A DNA stretch of 64,000 nt from Pyrocephalus nanus (lineage: Eukaryota; Chordata; Aves; Passeriformes; Tyrannidae), in contig CM076277.1 in NCBI GenBank assembly GCA_038380795.1, positions 3,129,501 through 3,193,500 on the forward strand, written 5' to 3'. Shown piece after piece: positions 1 through 12,639 of this stretch (within the stretch, counting starts at the first letter, position 1; each line of letters opens with the position of its first letter). Both the position numbers and the translations under genes were made by a program. Under the pieces are notes generated by a model. It was not told where the DNA came from. It did not search any database and saw only the letters and a program-made list of their open reading frames with translations.

Positions 1-309
1 CCATTAAATATGTAATCATACACTTTTTCTTTACAGTGCATGTTATTTATGCATCAGAGCAGAACAAGTCCAGGAGTGCAATTATGGATATGGGCCACGT
101 GCTGTAAATGCCTCTGAAAATTAGCAGGAAAAAAACAGAAACCTGAGCCCTGGCTCAGAGATCTCAGGCAGAAGCCTCCTGCTGACACAACCCCACCACA
201 GCCCCCTCTTAGAAAGTGTGGACACTGCATTTTTCCTGGGACATCCCCTCTCCAAGGATACCTTGGCCCAGATACATCCCCCCAAGCAGCTGCCTATTTC
301 TTTACATCA

Positions 310-637
310 TAAATGGGGAGTTATAACAAAGATGGGGACAGACTTTTAACCAGGGCCTGTGATGAGAGGACAAGGAAGGATGGTTTAAACTGAAAGAAGG
401 TTGATTTAGGTTATATATAAGGAAGAAGTTTTTTTTACAGTGCAGGTGGTAAAACACTGGCACAGGTTGCCCAGAGAAGCTGTGGCTACCACTTCCCTGG
501 AAGTGTCCAAGGCCAGGCTGGACAGGGCTTGGAGTAACCTGGCACAGAGGAAGGTGTTCCTGCCATGGCAGGGGGGTGGGATGAGATGAGCTTTAACAGT
601 CCTGTCCAACCCAAATCATCCTACAATTCTATGAAAA
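310..637 (+). mobile_element. CR1 LINE, 5'-truncated 3' end
   Basis: Plus-strand CR1 3' terminal segment. It has the TTAAACTGAAAGAAGGTTGATTTAG block, the highly conserved CACAGGTTGCCCAGAGAAGC core at about 459-478, then the AAGTGTCCAAGGCCAG stretch and a degenerate ATTCTATGA end. It is dead: only the untranslated 3' end is present. Confidence 0.93.
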
Positions 638-640
638 AAC

Positions 641-2119
641 CTCCATTTTAGTTGAATGTTGCTGGTTCTGACACCCTCTCTCCCTCTCCCATGTCTCCAC
701 CTCTTCTCCCTCAGTCTAGGAGCTTCTGCAGAAGGACTCTTCTCTTCAGGACTGGAGAGGGCAAGCGATGGAAAAGGCATCTGTGTTTTCCAGATGTAAA
801 ATGTTTGGGATGAAAATGAAGGTGAGTGGTTTGTGTGAAGCTCTGGAGCTTCTTCCAGGGGCTTGAGGGTGACAATGGCCTTGGCTCAAGGGGGAAGGGT
901 TAGTCCTGCTTCCTGCTGTGGGACCCTGAGACACCGAGCTATTTCAGAGGACACCCAACGTAGGTGATGTCCCCTCAGAAAAGACCTAAGGGAAGACAGA
1001 CCCAGGAGCAGGATTCTGAGATGCTCCTCTGCAGCAAATGGCCTAATCTGGCAAGTAAATGATGAATGAAACTGGGATGATTGCAAATCAAAGTGAAAGA
1101 AGGTAAAAAAATGCAACAGCCCCCCGGGTCTTGTGGGATGCAACCCCAGCCCTGGGCTCAGTGAGGCTGCCTCGCCTTTCCCCTCCCCAAAGCACTCAGT
1201 AACCCCACAGAGCCCAAGAGAAGCACATGTGTAATTAAATAACTGCCCTCCAGATGTTATCAGCTCCATCACCAGCAGGAGAGGCTGTGACAGCCAGGTC
1301 TCCAACCCAGGCATTCAGCACAGCAAACTCACCACGAGGTGCTGCAAAAGGTTTGGGATGGCTTTGCCAGCCTCTGCTGAAAAGATGCTTTGCATCTCAG
1401 AGGAAACACGAGTGAAATGTGATGTAGTCACAGCTAAAGTAATTAAGTGCATCTTACTTAGCAGATTCCCAAAGGCTGTGCTAACTCAAAGACAGCTTCT
1501 TTTTTTCCACAATATTTCAATTCTTTTAATGAATATGCATATCAGGCCCATAAATGCTCCAGTTAATCCTAAGAAGGAGAGAAAAACAGGCTGACAAACG
1601 GCACATGTTTTTAGGGAAAAGGGGAATCCAGAGTGAATCCATAAGGAAGAGCCTGGCCAGGAACAGGGAGCTCTGCTGACACAGATAATGTTTGAAATGT
1701 GTCAAGCCAAACTTCAACTTAACTGCCCCCCAAAATTCTTATGCAAAAAGCAGCTCTTTCCAGCAATACAGCCAGCAGACCTGGGGCTCAGGTCCCAGGC
1801 TCCAAAAAGGATTGCTCTCATGGCATGTCCTCTCCTGCAAAATCCTAATTCCCAACTGAAGCCTTGAGGCAGGTCCCACCCCTATAACCTGGGCTGCAAT
1901 CCTGGGTGGGATCCAAGCCAAACCACTTGCAGATGTTAGCCAGCGGGAAAAGAAGAAATTTGGCTGGAGTCTGCCACGTAACACTGTCTGACCCCACTGC
2001 ACTGCATCCCCCTGAGGTGAAGCAAAACTGTGCAGATTGAGATGTCCAAAAGACAACGGTCAAGATAAGTAGGAGTGGGCAGGTGGTGCAACCCCACTGA
2101 GGGGCATTGCTCCATGTTC
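641..2119. other. Intronic stretch, nothing specific
   Basis: Non-repetitive intron between two CR1 copies. There are purine/pyrimidine-biased patches and an AT-rich stretch near 1430-1560. Open frames here lack family features and are treated as chance. Confidence 0.5.
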
Positions 2120-2800
2120 CCAGGAGACCAGCACACGGGGACCACCAGACTTCCGTGCAGAGAAGGACTTGGGGGTGCTGGTGGATGAAAGGCTGGATGT
2201 GCCCTGTGGATTGTGCTGACAGCACAGAAACCGTGTCCTGGGCTCATCCCACAGGTTGTGGGGGGATTCTGCCCCTCTGCTCTGCTCAGGTGAGACCCCA
2301 CCTGCTGTGCTGCCTCCAGCTCTGGGGCCCCCAACATCAGAAGGATGTGAACCTGATGGAGTGAGTCCAGAGAAGGTCAGGGAGATGCTCCAGGGCTGGA
2401 GCCCCTCTGCTCTGGAGCCAGGCTGGGAGGGCTGGGGGGGTTCACCTGCAGAAGAGAAGGATCCAGGGAGACCTGAGAGCCCCTTCCAGGGCCTTTAAGG
2501 CTCATAAGAAAGATGGAGACAGACTTTTCAGAGTGACAAAGGGCAATGGTTTTAAACCAAAAGAGAGTTGATTTAGACTAGATACTAAGAAGAAATTTTT
2601 TAGGATGAGGGTGGGGAGGCCCTGGCACAGGTTGCCCAGAGAAGCTGTGGTTGCCCCATCCCTGGAAGTGTCCAAGGCCAGGTTGGACAGGGCTTGGAGC
2701 AACCTGGGCTAGTGGAAAGGTGTTCCTGGCCATGGCAAGTGGAGGAACAAGATGGTCTTTAACAACCCCTTCCAACCCCAACCATTCTGTGATTCTATGA
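2120..2800 (+). mobile_element. CR1 LINE, longer 3' fragment
   Basis: Plus-strand CR1 of about 680 bp. It starts in the GACTTGGGGGTGCTGGTGGA segment, runs through GGTGAGACCCCACCTG and the GAAGAGAAGGATCCAGGGAG block, then the GTTGCCCAGAGAAGCTGTGG core, and ends with the terminal ATTCTATGA at 2792-2800. This terminus is well preserved, so the 3' boundary is firm. Confidence 0.95.
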
Positions 2801-4639
2801 CTCTCACCCTTTCCAGGGTGAGTTAACACAGGTGGGCCAGAGCCTTCCCTGACCAGGGTTTTCCTCCCCAGACAAGACAAGTAGCTGTTCCAGGGGCAGC
2901 CAGCAGGCTTGCTGGCAGCACAGCTCACCTCTCCTTGGGTTTGTTCCCAAGAACAAGTCATTACAATCACAATCAACCAGGGAGAGAAATTATCTGCTGA
3001 ACAGCTTTGAAGCAAAGTTTTCCCAGCAGGCTTTTTCTTTCATTGAAGTTTAAATGTAAACGCATCACCATAGCTGAAATGCTTAAAGATGATTTACTTA
3101 AAAAAGAGAGAGAGCAGGAGAGAGAGAAGCTGATAAGAAAATATATCCCCAATTACCACCCCTCCTCTTCCCGATTTGTAACTGCTCCTAATAAACTTTC
3201 ATGGTCTGTGTAAAATGCTTTAGTGCAGTGACAAATTTCTGCTGGAATTTGAGATGTCTTGTTCAGAGTAATAGCTATCTCACACAGGTGCCCAGCTGCT
3301 ATTGTAAAATCAGTAAGCATTTAATTGAAACAAATGACTATAATAATAGTACATTATCCCTGCAGGCTCATAGCCATAACAGTTTTAATTATTGAGTTAA
3401 GAGTCAAACTAATTTATCCTTTAAAGTAACAGCCACATCTTTGGTTCCACCGATCATCCTATTACGAATACGAGGGGAGCAGTTGGAAAGGATTTAACAA
3501 AGGAAGTAATTTATTTTTGTAGAGATGGGGGGGGGGGACACACACACTTTTATCATATGGCAGAGGTTTTCTGTATGCAGTGGGGCTCCCAGCTGTGTTT
3601 GTCATTTCCTGGGACAAGCCTCCCTCCCAGATCCCAGAGGGAACAGGCACCCCCGTGCCTCTCCTGGGGATCTGTACCCCCACTCAGCTGCTGTGGGGTG
3701 GCTCTGCTGTCAGCAAAGCACAGGAGCCCATGGGAACCAGTGAGAGTTTGGGCACATAGAAATTTTTTTTACATATTGAAATTGCTGTTTCTTTTCAATT
3801 GAACATGGTGGAAAAAAAAAACCCAAAAGGTTTCACAGGCTCAGGTTTGCAAACATGACCCCAAGGAGCATCTCTGAACTCAGAGCCAGGCAGCAAAGAG
3901 AAAGAATCCACATTCATCGTTTTAAAAAAAGTGTTTCTGAGACACAGACATGCCCTGGGGCACATTTGAAGGCACAGCTTTCCCCAGCCCTCGGTGGCTG
4001 TGACACAGGGGATCTAAAGCACCTCTGTGAGCCCGCGGGGCACGACAGGGGCACTGCAGCTGGAGGGGATGGAGAGGGGGTGGCTGCAAGGAGGTGCTGC
4101 CCAGACCCTCCCTGACAGGTGGGGTTCAGGAGCTGCCCAGGAGTGTGGATTCACTTGTCAAATCACCCTGTGGGTGATCCCTGGAGCAAGTGCAGCTTGC
4201 ATGGTCACCCTGAGCCACCAGCACCCAGAGCTCACATTCCAGTGCTTGCCAGGCTCTCTCACCAGTCTGTCCTGCACCAAAGCACTTGCAGATCACCATC
4301 AACCCTGTCCCACTTTGTCCAAAGGTGCAGAATGATCCTCTGCACCCTCTCCACGTTCCCCACCCTGTTCATTGCTTTTTGGACTTCCTCATCTGCAGCA
4401 CCCACCATGAAGCATCTCACATCCCTTTCCCAGAGCCACTATTTCTAAAGAGAGATGTCCTCATCTTGAAAGACCTTTTTCTGCTCCTGCAGGTGGGACA
4501 ATACTGGTTCTCCAACACATATTCATTACTGGGGATGAGGTTTTCAGGTTCATGCCAAAAGCTCTGCATTTATGTGTTCTGCTGCTTCCCTGTTCACTGC
4601 TTCATCTACCAACTCCACTGGCAATTATTTAATTTCTTC
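2801..4639. other. Intronic stretch with short simple repeats
   Basis: It includes a GA-rich run at about 3103-3129, an AT-rich block at 3290-3440 resembling conserved noncoding sequence, and a G11 plus (AC)n microsatellite listed separately. The rest is unremarkable intron. Confidence 0.5.
3527..3547 (+). repeat. G11 run followed by (AC)5 microsatellite
   Basis: Eleven consecutive G (3527-3537) pass directly into five AC units. It is likely length-polymorphic and prone to assembly error. Confidence 0.95.
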
Positions 4640-5180
4640 CTTTGGCAGAAATATGACAAACTCCAGGAAGACAGAGTGACAATCCAGCCCACCAAAACTG
4701 TGTAACATTGGGTTTGTATTGTTCAACTTCCTCAACAGACTTTGTGCTTCCAAGTCAAATGTCTTGCAGATGTCTAAGTATGTTATGTTAACACTGTTAC
4801 CTCTATCACCCAAACCTGTAATCTCATCAAAAAAGATATCAAGTTAGTTTGACAAGATTTGTTTTCCATCAGCCCATGTTGATTGGCATTAATTATATTA
4901 CCTTCCCTTAATTCTTTATTAATTGAGGCCTGGATCTGCCACTCCATTATTTTGCTGAGGATTGATGACACACTGACAGGTCTGTAATTACCCAGGCTGT
5001 TCTGTTTCCCTTTTTAAATATTTGCACATTAGTTCTTTTCTAGTCCTCCAGAGCTTCCCCAATATTCCAAGAATGACTAAATACCAGCATTATTAGTACC
5101 AAGAGCTCCTCAGTCAGTTATCTGAAGCCATGTGCAGACAAGCTGGCTCAGCCTGATGGCTTGGAGGGAACCTGAGCAGA
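4640..5180 (-). mobile_element. Ancient L3/CR1-type LINE remnant with reverse-transcriptase coding
   Basis: The minus strand encodes degraded CR1-clade reverse transcriptase. NANQHGLMENKSCQTNLISF (about 4830-4890) matches the QHGF..SC.TNL.. region before the palm. TYLDICKTFD (about 4754-4783) matches polymerase motif A, with its aspartates kept. Frameshifts and stops separate the pieces, so it is not functional. The wording just upstream (antisense of the CAGGTCTGTAATTACC region) is typical of old amniote L3/CR1 copies rather than the younger avian subfamilies nearby. Confidence 0.8.
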
Positions 5181-5339
5181 CATATTTGGTTGGCTTTAAA
5201 TGCTTTCAATGAAATCCTGACCTTTCTAATTAACGCTGGCAGTTTCAAATGCAGTGCTTTCAAACACGAAGGTCATCCTAAAACCACACAGCGTCCCCAG
5301 ACAAGGCTCCCAGGGCTTCTCCCACTTGTGTTTATGTGT

Positions 5340-6004
5340 GAATGGACTGAGGAGAAGCACTTGGGTGGACGGAAAGCTGAACTTGACCTGGCCATGTGCA
5401 CTGGAAGCCCAGAAATCCAAATGAACCCTGGGCTGCATCCCCAGCACTGTGGGCAGCAGGTGAGGGGGGGATTCTGCTCCTCTGCTCTGCTCTGGTGAGA
5501 CCCCACCTGCAGTGCTGCCTCCTGCTCTGGGACCCCCAAAGTAAGAAGGATGTGGAGCTGCTGGAGTGACTCCAGAGGAGGACATGGAGATGGTCCCAGG
5601 GCTGGAGCTCCTCTGCTCTGGAGCCAGGCTAGGAGAGCTGGGGGTGCTCACCTGGAGGAGAGAAGGTTCCAGGGAGACCTGAGAGCCCCTTCCAGGGCCT
5701 AAAGGGGCTCCAGGAGAGATGGAGAGGAAAGGACAGGTGGAAATGGCTTCCCACTGCCAGAGGGCAGGGTTAGATGGGATATTGGGAAGAAATTGTTCCC
5801 TGTGAGGGTGGGGAGGCCCTGGCACAGGTTGCCCAGAGAAGCTGTGGCTGCCCCTGGATCCCTGGAAGTGTCCAAGGTTGGACAGGGCTTGGAGCAACCT
5901 GGGCTAGTGGAAGGTTTCCCTGCCAATGACAGGGAGGGTGGAACAAGATGGTCTTTAATAGTCCCTTCCAACCCAAACCATTCTGTGGTTATATATAATT
6001 CTAT
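5340..6004 (+). mobile_element. CR1 LINE, longer 3' fragment
   Basis: Plus-strand CR1. It runs from GCATCCCCAGCACTGTGGGC and GGTGAGACCCCACCTGCAGT through the GGCACAGGTTGCCCAGAGAA core at about 5820 to a damaged terminus near 6004. It is the same subfamily and nearly the same span as the copy ending at 2800. Confidence 0.94.
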
Positions 6005-6872
6005 CTGTCTCCTCTCTGTGGGGATTTTTTGGGATCCGCTTCTCTTACTACAGAAATTGCTCCATTTCTTTTCCAGCCTCGAGCACCTCTGCATGTTGAG
6101 ATTTTTTTCCCCCCAAAGAGAAGTTCCCTGCAGCAACAGCCCCTGGATGCTGGCAGGGGCAGGCACTGGGAAGCACCAGCCTGACAGGCTGAGCTGGGTG
6201 CCTTGGCAGGCTGTGATCTCGTGCTACGATATCCTGCTATTACAGGGGAAAGAGCCCTCCAAACACAATTAACACTTCATCAGAAGATAAAGCACTGTAA
6301 CTTCTGGAGGAGATCAGGGGTGTTGAACAGGATAGAGACTGCTTGGCAAAGGGGAAATATTTCTCATTCATATTGTCATCCCTCCCAGTGCTGGGAGGGC
6401 ACGGCCAGAAGGAACAGACCAATCAGTACAACTTGAGCTGGATTTTGTTATTCTCCTGTGATACAACCCACCATGGTCACCTGCCAGCAAGAGCAATATT
6501 GGGGATTTGCAAACCAGAGATGCCCACAAGGGTACCAAATCCAGCTATTCCCACCCCCAGGGAGTGCTGGGGATGTTGGAGTCCTGCTCCAGTATGTGCT
6601 TCCCTCTCTCTTGGGCCAGTGGAATTATTACACAGATTGCAAGAGGTCGTGATTTTAACGGATCTCAAGATGGCAATGACAACCCTGGGTGAGCTGGAGC
6701 TCCAGCCCTGTCCTCCATCTCAGCCCTGCTGCAGCCCTGCAGCCCCAGCTGGGATGCTGCTTCTTGAGCAGGTGACAAAAGTAGCCTAAGATCTCGGCCC
6801 ATCCTGAGTCACAAATCCCACCAGGTGTGTGAGGATGGAGGAACCACACAGCTGAGGTGGGAACCTGAACTG

Positions 6873-7120
6873 CACAGAACCACAGGATCATTAAGGCTGG
6901 AAAAGGCCTCTAAGATCATAAAGCCCAGACATTAACGCAGAACTTCCAGGTGCACCATGTCCCCAGGTGTCACATCAGCGTGTTTTTTGAGTGCTTCCAG
7001 GGATGGTGACTCCAGTACTGCTCTGGACAGCCTGTCTCATGGCTTGAGCACCCTTCCAAGTGAAGAAATATTTCGAAATACCCAACCTGAACCTTCCCTG
7101 GTGCAACTTGAGGCTGTTTC
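6873..7120 (-). mobile_element. CR1 LINE 3' end, second subfamily
   Basis: Antisense CR1 3' end. ACCACAGGATCATTAAGG at the left is the reverse complement of the terminal octamer region. It is followed by the GGCCTCTAAGATCAT motif and, at the right, GGTGCAACTTGAGGC. The terminus belongs to the subfamily ending GATGATCTTAGAGGTCTTTTCC, not the GTTGCCCAGAGAAGC subfamily. Confidence 0.88.
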
Positions 7121-7444
7121 ACATAGCACATGGGGTGTTTCCAATAGCTGAGCTCCTGCAGCCCTGCAGCCCCACCTCACCCGCATTGTGGAGACCCCAG
7201 AGCTGACTGTGGGCTCCCTTCGCACTCCTGAGCTGCCCCATGCCCAGCACACAGGAGACACTGTCCCTGCACACCTGTGTCACATCACCTTTGACAAGAG
7301 GGAGGGTTAAACCCTGCTGCTTGCTTTGGAGGTGCTTGGGAACAACTCGATGGGATGGATTCTGCAGGAGAACTGCACGAGCGACCAGGACTGGTGGCAG
7401 GACTGCTCCTGGGCATGAGGAGCTCCACAAAACAGCTTAAGCTC

Positions 7445-7550
7445 AGAATCACAGAATGGTCTGGGTTGGAAGAACCTTAAAGACCACCTCATTCCAACCC
7501 CCTGCCACGGGCAGGGACACCTTCCACTCTGGGTAGGTTGCTCCAAGCCT
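7445..7550 (-). mobile_element. CR1 LINE 3' end, short
   Basis: Antisense CR1. AATCACAGAATGGTCTGGGT is followed by AAAGACCACCTCATTCCAAC, the GCAGGGACACCTTCCACT block and the GGTTGCTCCAAGCCT stretch. About 105 bp survive. Confidence 0.93.
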
Positions 7551-7765
7551 TTCACTGCCTTTTTTTTCCAGGTCTCTTTTTGCCTCTTCACCACTGGGTC
7601 TTAGGGGGCAATGCACGAAGGAAAGGAACCATTGTGACTATTCCCATGGGGACTGAGGGAGGGACAGCAATGTGTCCCTTGCCAAACTCACTCTTCCAAG
7701 GTCAAGGATGAGCAAAACAGTCCAGCAAAATGCGAGCAAAGTTCTGGTTGTAGTGACAAAGTTCT

Positions 7766-7850
7766 TGGTTTAGTTGGAGATGTTCCTGCATGTGGCAGGG
7801 GGTGGAACTGGTCTTTGAGGGAACCCCCAACCATTCTAGGATTCTGTGGT
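7766..7850 (+). mobile_element. CR1 LINE terminal fragment, degraded
   Basis: The plus-strand remnant has GGCAGGGGGTGGAACTGGTC followed by a decayed CCAACCATTCTAGGATTCTG terminus. Only about the last 85 bp can be matched. Confidence 0.75.
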
Positions 7851-7971
7851 CTATCTGGAGGAGCAGAATGCTGTGGCACTGGAAAGCCGCTGGGCTGTGT
7901 GTGCTCCATCGGTGTTCGCACAGCTCTCAGCTGGAGAACTCTCTGTAAATAAAGTCTTCAATAAACTTGCC

Positions 7972-8014
7972 TTTTTTTTTTTCCTTTTTTTTTTTCTTTT
8001 TTTTTTTTTCTTTT
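7972..8014 (+). repeat. T-rich tract with interspersed C
   Basis: Three long T runs are separated by CC or C. Low-complexity pyrimidine tract; on the TOX2 strand it is A-rich. Confidence 0.95.
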
Positions 8015-9088
8015 AAAGTACATCATTTTACAGATAAGGAACAAGCCTGATAGTTCAGTGAACATGTTTGCAAATAATCTATCCCATTAATTTCCAGCAT
8101 GTTTTCTGAATACATTATTTTGTAAAAACCATTTGTAGAGGAAGGGAATTGAGGCTCACCCAGGCAAAACACCACCAGAGCCCAAAAGCTGGGGCCAGAA
8201 TTCCCCTGGAATGGGCAGCAGGAGGTAATTAAACAGCACCAGACCCTCAGCCCTTCTCCCACCCACTGGGGATAAAAAACTTAATAAAATTCTCACATGC
8301 CCTTCCTGTGTTGGCAAAAGGAGGAAAGGCAAGGAGAAGCAGCTACAGAGGGGAAAAGACACAAAGGAGTCAGATGATAAAACCTTCAGGGGTGCAGGTG
8401 AGGGACTGAGGGGGCTGAGATGGTGCTGGGAGCAGGGAAGGGTTTGCACCAGCCCTGGGGCCCATCCAGAACCATTTCCTGGTGCAGATTTCTGTCTCCA
8501 CACTCAAGGTGATGGAGGAGCAGATAAACTATCTCATTGAGTATTTTTGTTGCATCATGTGGATGCAATGGTGAGACAAAGCCATCCCAAGCAAGGGGAA
8601 AATCTCTTTCAGCACCAGACCTATTTAAACATCAGATTTTCCTTAATTTCTGGCTTCCTTTTTTTAATTCCAAAGATACTGATGGGGAGATGGACTCAGA
8701 AGCCAGTGTTTAACCATTTTATGATAAGTAGCTCTATAAACAGGACTTGCTACTTTCCAGGCCTGGGCTGAGACACCACATGCTGTGTGTGGGGCTACAG
8801 GTGGTCCTTGGCCACATGTCCAAGGTCCCCTTTTGTCAAGAACAGAAAGTTAGGATCCTCCTGCCTACAGCTCCCAAGCTGTGTACTCCATGGGACCATC
8901 ACCTGCCCAGCAAAGCCATCCCACAGGTCAAAGACAGGATTTGAGACACAAAGAGATTTCTGGGGAGCAGAGATCTTCTTTAATGAAAATAACCTTAGGC
9001 ATAAAAAGAAGGAGAAAGCAGGAAAATGCTAGAGACAGAAAGTTTTTCACGTCACATCTCCAGCTCTACAGAGGAATTTCCTTTTCTT

Positions 9089-9106
9089 GGGGGGGCGGGG
9101 GGAGGG
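9089..9106 (+). repeat. G-rich tract, G-quadruplex capable
   Basis: G7-C-G6-A-G3 within 18 bases. The runs can supply four GGG tracts with one-base loops, so a stable quadruplex on the plus strand is plausible. A function is not implied. Confidence 0.8.
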
Positions 9107-9933
9107 TTTAGCAGATCCTTGACATCATTAGATGTTTAACATCCTGTGTTACATCTCAAGCCTCCTTTTGACAAGACTTTGAATTGCTGGGATGGACAAA
9201 AGTCCTGTTCCAGGTGGACTGGAGGCCAATAATTAAGTTTTTGTTACCCTGCCTGCCCAATGGGACAGCAACAAGAGCAGAGCTGAGGTGTGCTCTGTCA
9301 CGTGTCCTTGACAAGGTGGGATCACACTGAACCCTTCCCCATCCTGCTCCCCAGGGACAGCACCACAGAGACCCCCTGGGCATTGCCTGGGAATGACCAT
9401 GGAGCACGTGGAATTGTGCCCATCCCCAGCCTGGCAGAGGCACAAGAAGCTTCACTTTTGATGGAGAAGACGCTGGACTGTGTAAATCTTGATGTTTGCT
9501 TCTCAGAGGGATAAAAACTATCACTGGCAAGAGCATCTTCAGCTCCCAGGGGACTTCCCACAAGCAGCTCCCCCATGGCTGTACCCCACACTCCCCCACC
9601 CCACCTGCAGCCACGCTGGCCCCCTCATCTCCCACAGCATTTACTGCCCCCTCCCTGTGCTTGTGAAGCTTATTGGAGCCTTTCTGCACGGCCAGCTTCC
9701 CTTTGCTTTATGTCTCTCCCGGCTCTTCTCACACATTTTAGATATTGCATTCACATAAAGCAATAGACTTGCAGGTAATGACAGACCTCCACGTTTTTAT
9801 TGCGTGGAGCATTAAAAGAGAAGAAGGAGAAGAAGGAAAAAAGAAGTAATTTTAGAACACAACAGGAAACTGGGAAGACTAGATAGAAAACTCACCCCAG
9901 TGGGATTAAACTCTCTGAATGAATTTTAATAGC

Positions 9934-9952
9934 TTTTTTTTTTTTTTTTTTT
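9934..9952 (+). repeat. T19 homopolymer
   Basis: Uninterrupted run of 19 T (A19 on the TOX2 strand). No retrocopy body is recognised beside it. Confidence 0.95.
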
Positions 9953-12639
9953 GGATTGCAAAGTCTAACAGCCCACTTTTCAAGCACCATAAGAAAAGCT
10001 GTGGTATTAGAAAGAGTTGGGTCCCAGTGCTGATACCTCATCTGCACACAAGCCACAGCACTTCTCCTACACATCTGAAATGAGCTGCCCCCTTTTTGCC
10101 CCCACTCGGTTTCCCTCTGTGGCCAGATATTGCTGGGATTACTGTGTTAGTTTGTAGTAAGTGTTTCATGAATCTCCTATTACCGGGATCACAAGCACCC
10201 AGGGAAGGAGGATGGTTTTGTGGCTGAATGTTCTTTGGGAAACCATAGGTTTTTCAACCCCCAGCTCTGCCAGAGCAGTCTGAGATGGAACCAGATCTTC
10301 ATCACACCAGTTCCCCACCAGCTTGACAATGATCACGGCACTTCCCTGCTCTGCAGAGGGGAACCTCTGAGAGCTGCGGGATATGCCACGACCCTGCTGC
10401 GTCACATAAACTGTTAACAGAAGGCACAGTCTGTTATCTGCCTGTCTCTAATTATAGCAAATGCTGAACACTTTTAAAATAGGTGTGAAAAGCCCAAATG
10501 ACTCTGTGTGTTCAAAATTAATTGCAGGAGGGAACAGAGAAGAGAAACTCGAGCGCCGACTCCTGACACGAGAGCCAGATGCTGCAACTTCTGTCCTGAC
10601 TCCCGACGATGGCAAACCCTTCTCCTCCCTTAACCAGCCAATATAACTGCAGCTCCTATTCCAGCACAAGTTACAAACAGGGAAAAACCTACCTAAATGC
10701 AGAACTGAAGCCATGCAGGTGAAGGAAGTGCTCACTTAGGTTCCAGCAGCAGCATTAGCCTGAGCTGCTGCGCTGCCTGCACTGTGCAATACAGTTTATT
10801 AGATTAGCTGTAGTGTATTCAGGGGGGGCAGGGGAAGAATATTCAGTCCAGCAGCATCTCTGTCCTCCTGGGCGTCTTCATGATGGATAACAAACACCTC
10901 AGAGATTCATTTATTTCCTTCCAGCAGCAAGGCACTCAGTTCCTGAAGGTGAAATATGCCCTATTAAATGAGGCTTGCGTCTGCCCAGGACTGGATTGCC
11001 ACAATAACAAGTGTTTCTACTGCCAGTCTTTGTTTAATCCAGGTAAAGACGGGGATTCAGGCCACCAAAAATGCTTCCTTCCCTCCAAAAACATATAACC
11101 CTAAGTGGTAAACCAAGAGTAACGCATAACCCCATTAAAGGCTTGATTTTTCCCCCTGGGATTACTCGCTGGCACTGGGGAGCTTGATCAATTGAGTCCT
11201 GAGGTTCAATCAATAAGTGCCAACGACAACATCCTGCATTCCAGAGATGCTCTCCATTCATCAACTTAAGTAACTCCAGTCACCCAAAAGACAGAGGCAC
11301 TAAAACAGCAATTAAGGTCTCAGGGGAAGACCTGGGACAGCCCTTGGTGTTCTGTGCTCCCAACGCAACTGAAGGAGCTTCCACCTCAGGATCAGGCACA
11401 TCACCCTCGGTGCCAAGGCTGTTGATTTGATAGATATGGCAGGACTCAAATGCAGCAGAAAACATTTCAATTAGGCTCTTAAAAAAGTGATCACTTATTT
11501 TGTCTTGCACGTTGTGCCACCAAAACATTTTGGATGGCGTGCCACGCTCGGCGCCGCATTTGCATTTCCATCTGATCAGACATCAAGGACACATGCCAAG
11601 CTCGTGTTTACATTCCAGATCAAATCACATATCCCAGAGATCTCATTAACCTGCTGCCCTGGAATTGCACAAAACCACCTGGAAAGGAAGCAGCTTTCCA
11701 ACCCGACACCTTCTGAGTTTCCCAGACAAGCTTTGAGCATGGGCGGCTTCACGGAGGTGTAAGGATTTACGTGCCTTGGAATGCTTCCCATGTTTTTTTC
11801 TGTCCAGTGAGTTTCAGCACAAGTGCTCGGGTTCTGCAAGAGCTTCATCTGTCTCTGTACACATCAACAGGCTTTAGAGATGGCCAGCATGGTGAAGGGA
11901 TGGCTTAGGGGGAGGATGGGTGATGGGTGGAGGGGAAAGCACAGAGAGTATTCACCATTTCTAAGGGTTGAGCATCAACATGGGGGCTCACAACTGATGA
12001 GGACCTCAGCTGTTGGGGACATTGCATTCCCCTTGCTACCTGAGGTCAAGGCCATGCTGACACCACAGATCCCAACCCTCACAGGGCTGGTGCCCTCCTT
12101 GCCCCACAGAGGAGCAAGTGGTCAGGACTCTGCAGCCCCTCTTGCTATGGGCAAAAGGGTCCTTCTCCCACAGAAAAAGCCCTTTATAAAATTGCCAAAT
12201 AGGGACAAAATTCTCCCTGTTCTGCTCTGAAGAATGCAGCAATCTCAGCTTGAACCCTGGCTTTGGGCTTTTATCTATACACATCCTCGTTTGTTAAACA
12301 AAACCTTAAAGCTGCTTACAGGACACGACTGCCAAAAACTTTTATCACCTTCACAGGCTTGTTTTCGAGGAACAGGCAATATTTCCCAAGTAGCCACAAG
12401 TGTATCAAAGAGGATATGCCACAGCAGATTGACTTGGGAGAAGCTCCAGCTTCTGGAATCCTGACTTGCAAGAAGGGATTTGATCTCATTGGTCTCAGCT
12501 TCCCCAGCTGGAAATGGTAAAAAAGGAATTACTCCAGACCTGAGATGGGCAGGTAAAAATGCTGCGTCACGATGGATGAGATTTGCAAGAATCAGCCCAT
12601 TCCCCACTTGCAATTCCCTGTTTTTGAGATGCAGAAGAT

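Larger units (their letters stand above)
7851..12629. other. Intronic stretch, mostly unique sequence
   Basis: No CR1 copy is recognised over about 4.8 kb, one of the longer CR1-free intervals here. It holds homopolymer tracts, a GAA-rich run at about 9815-9846 and AT-rich noncoding blocks at 10435-11110. A small CpG-containing segment at 10540-10620 lies beside TAATTA-like sequence. No exon found. Confidence 0.5.

Noticed and set aside
5226..5897. Minus-strand open frame of 223 codons
   Set aside because: Almost entirely the antisense strand of the CR1 copy at 5340-6004.
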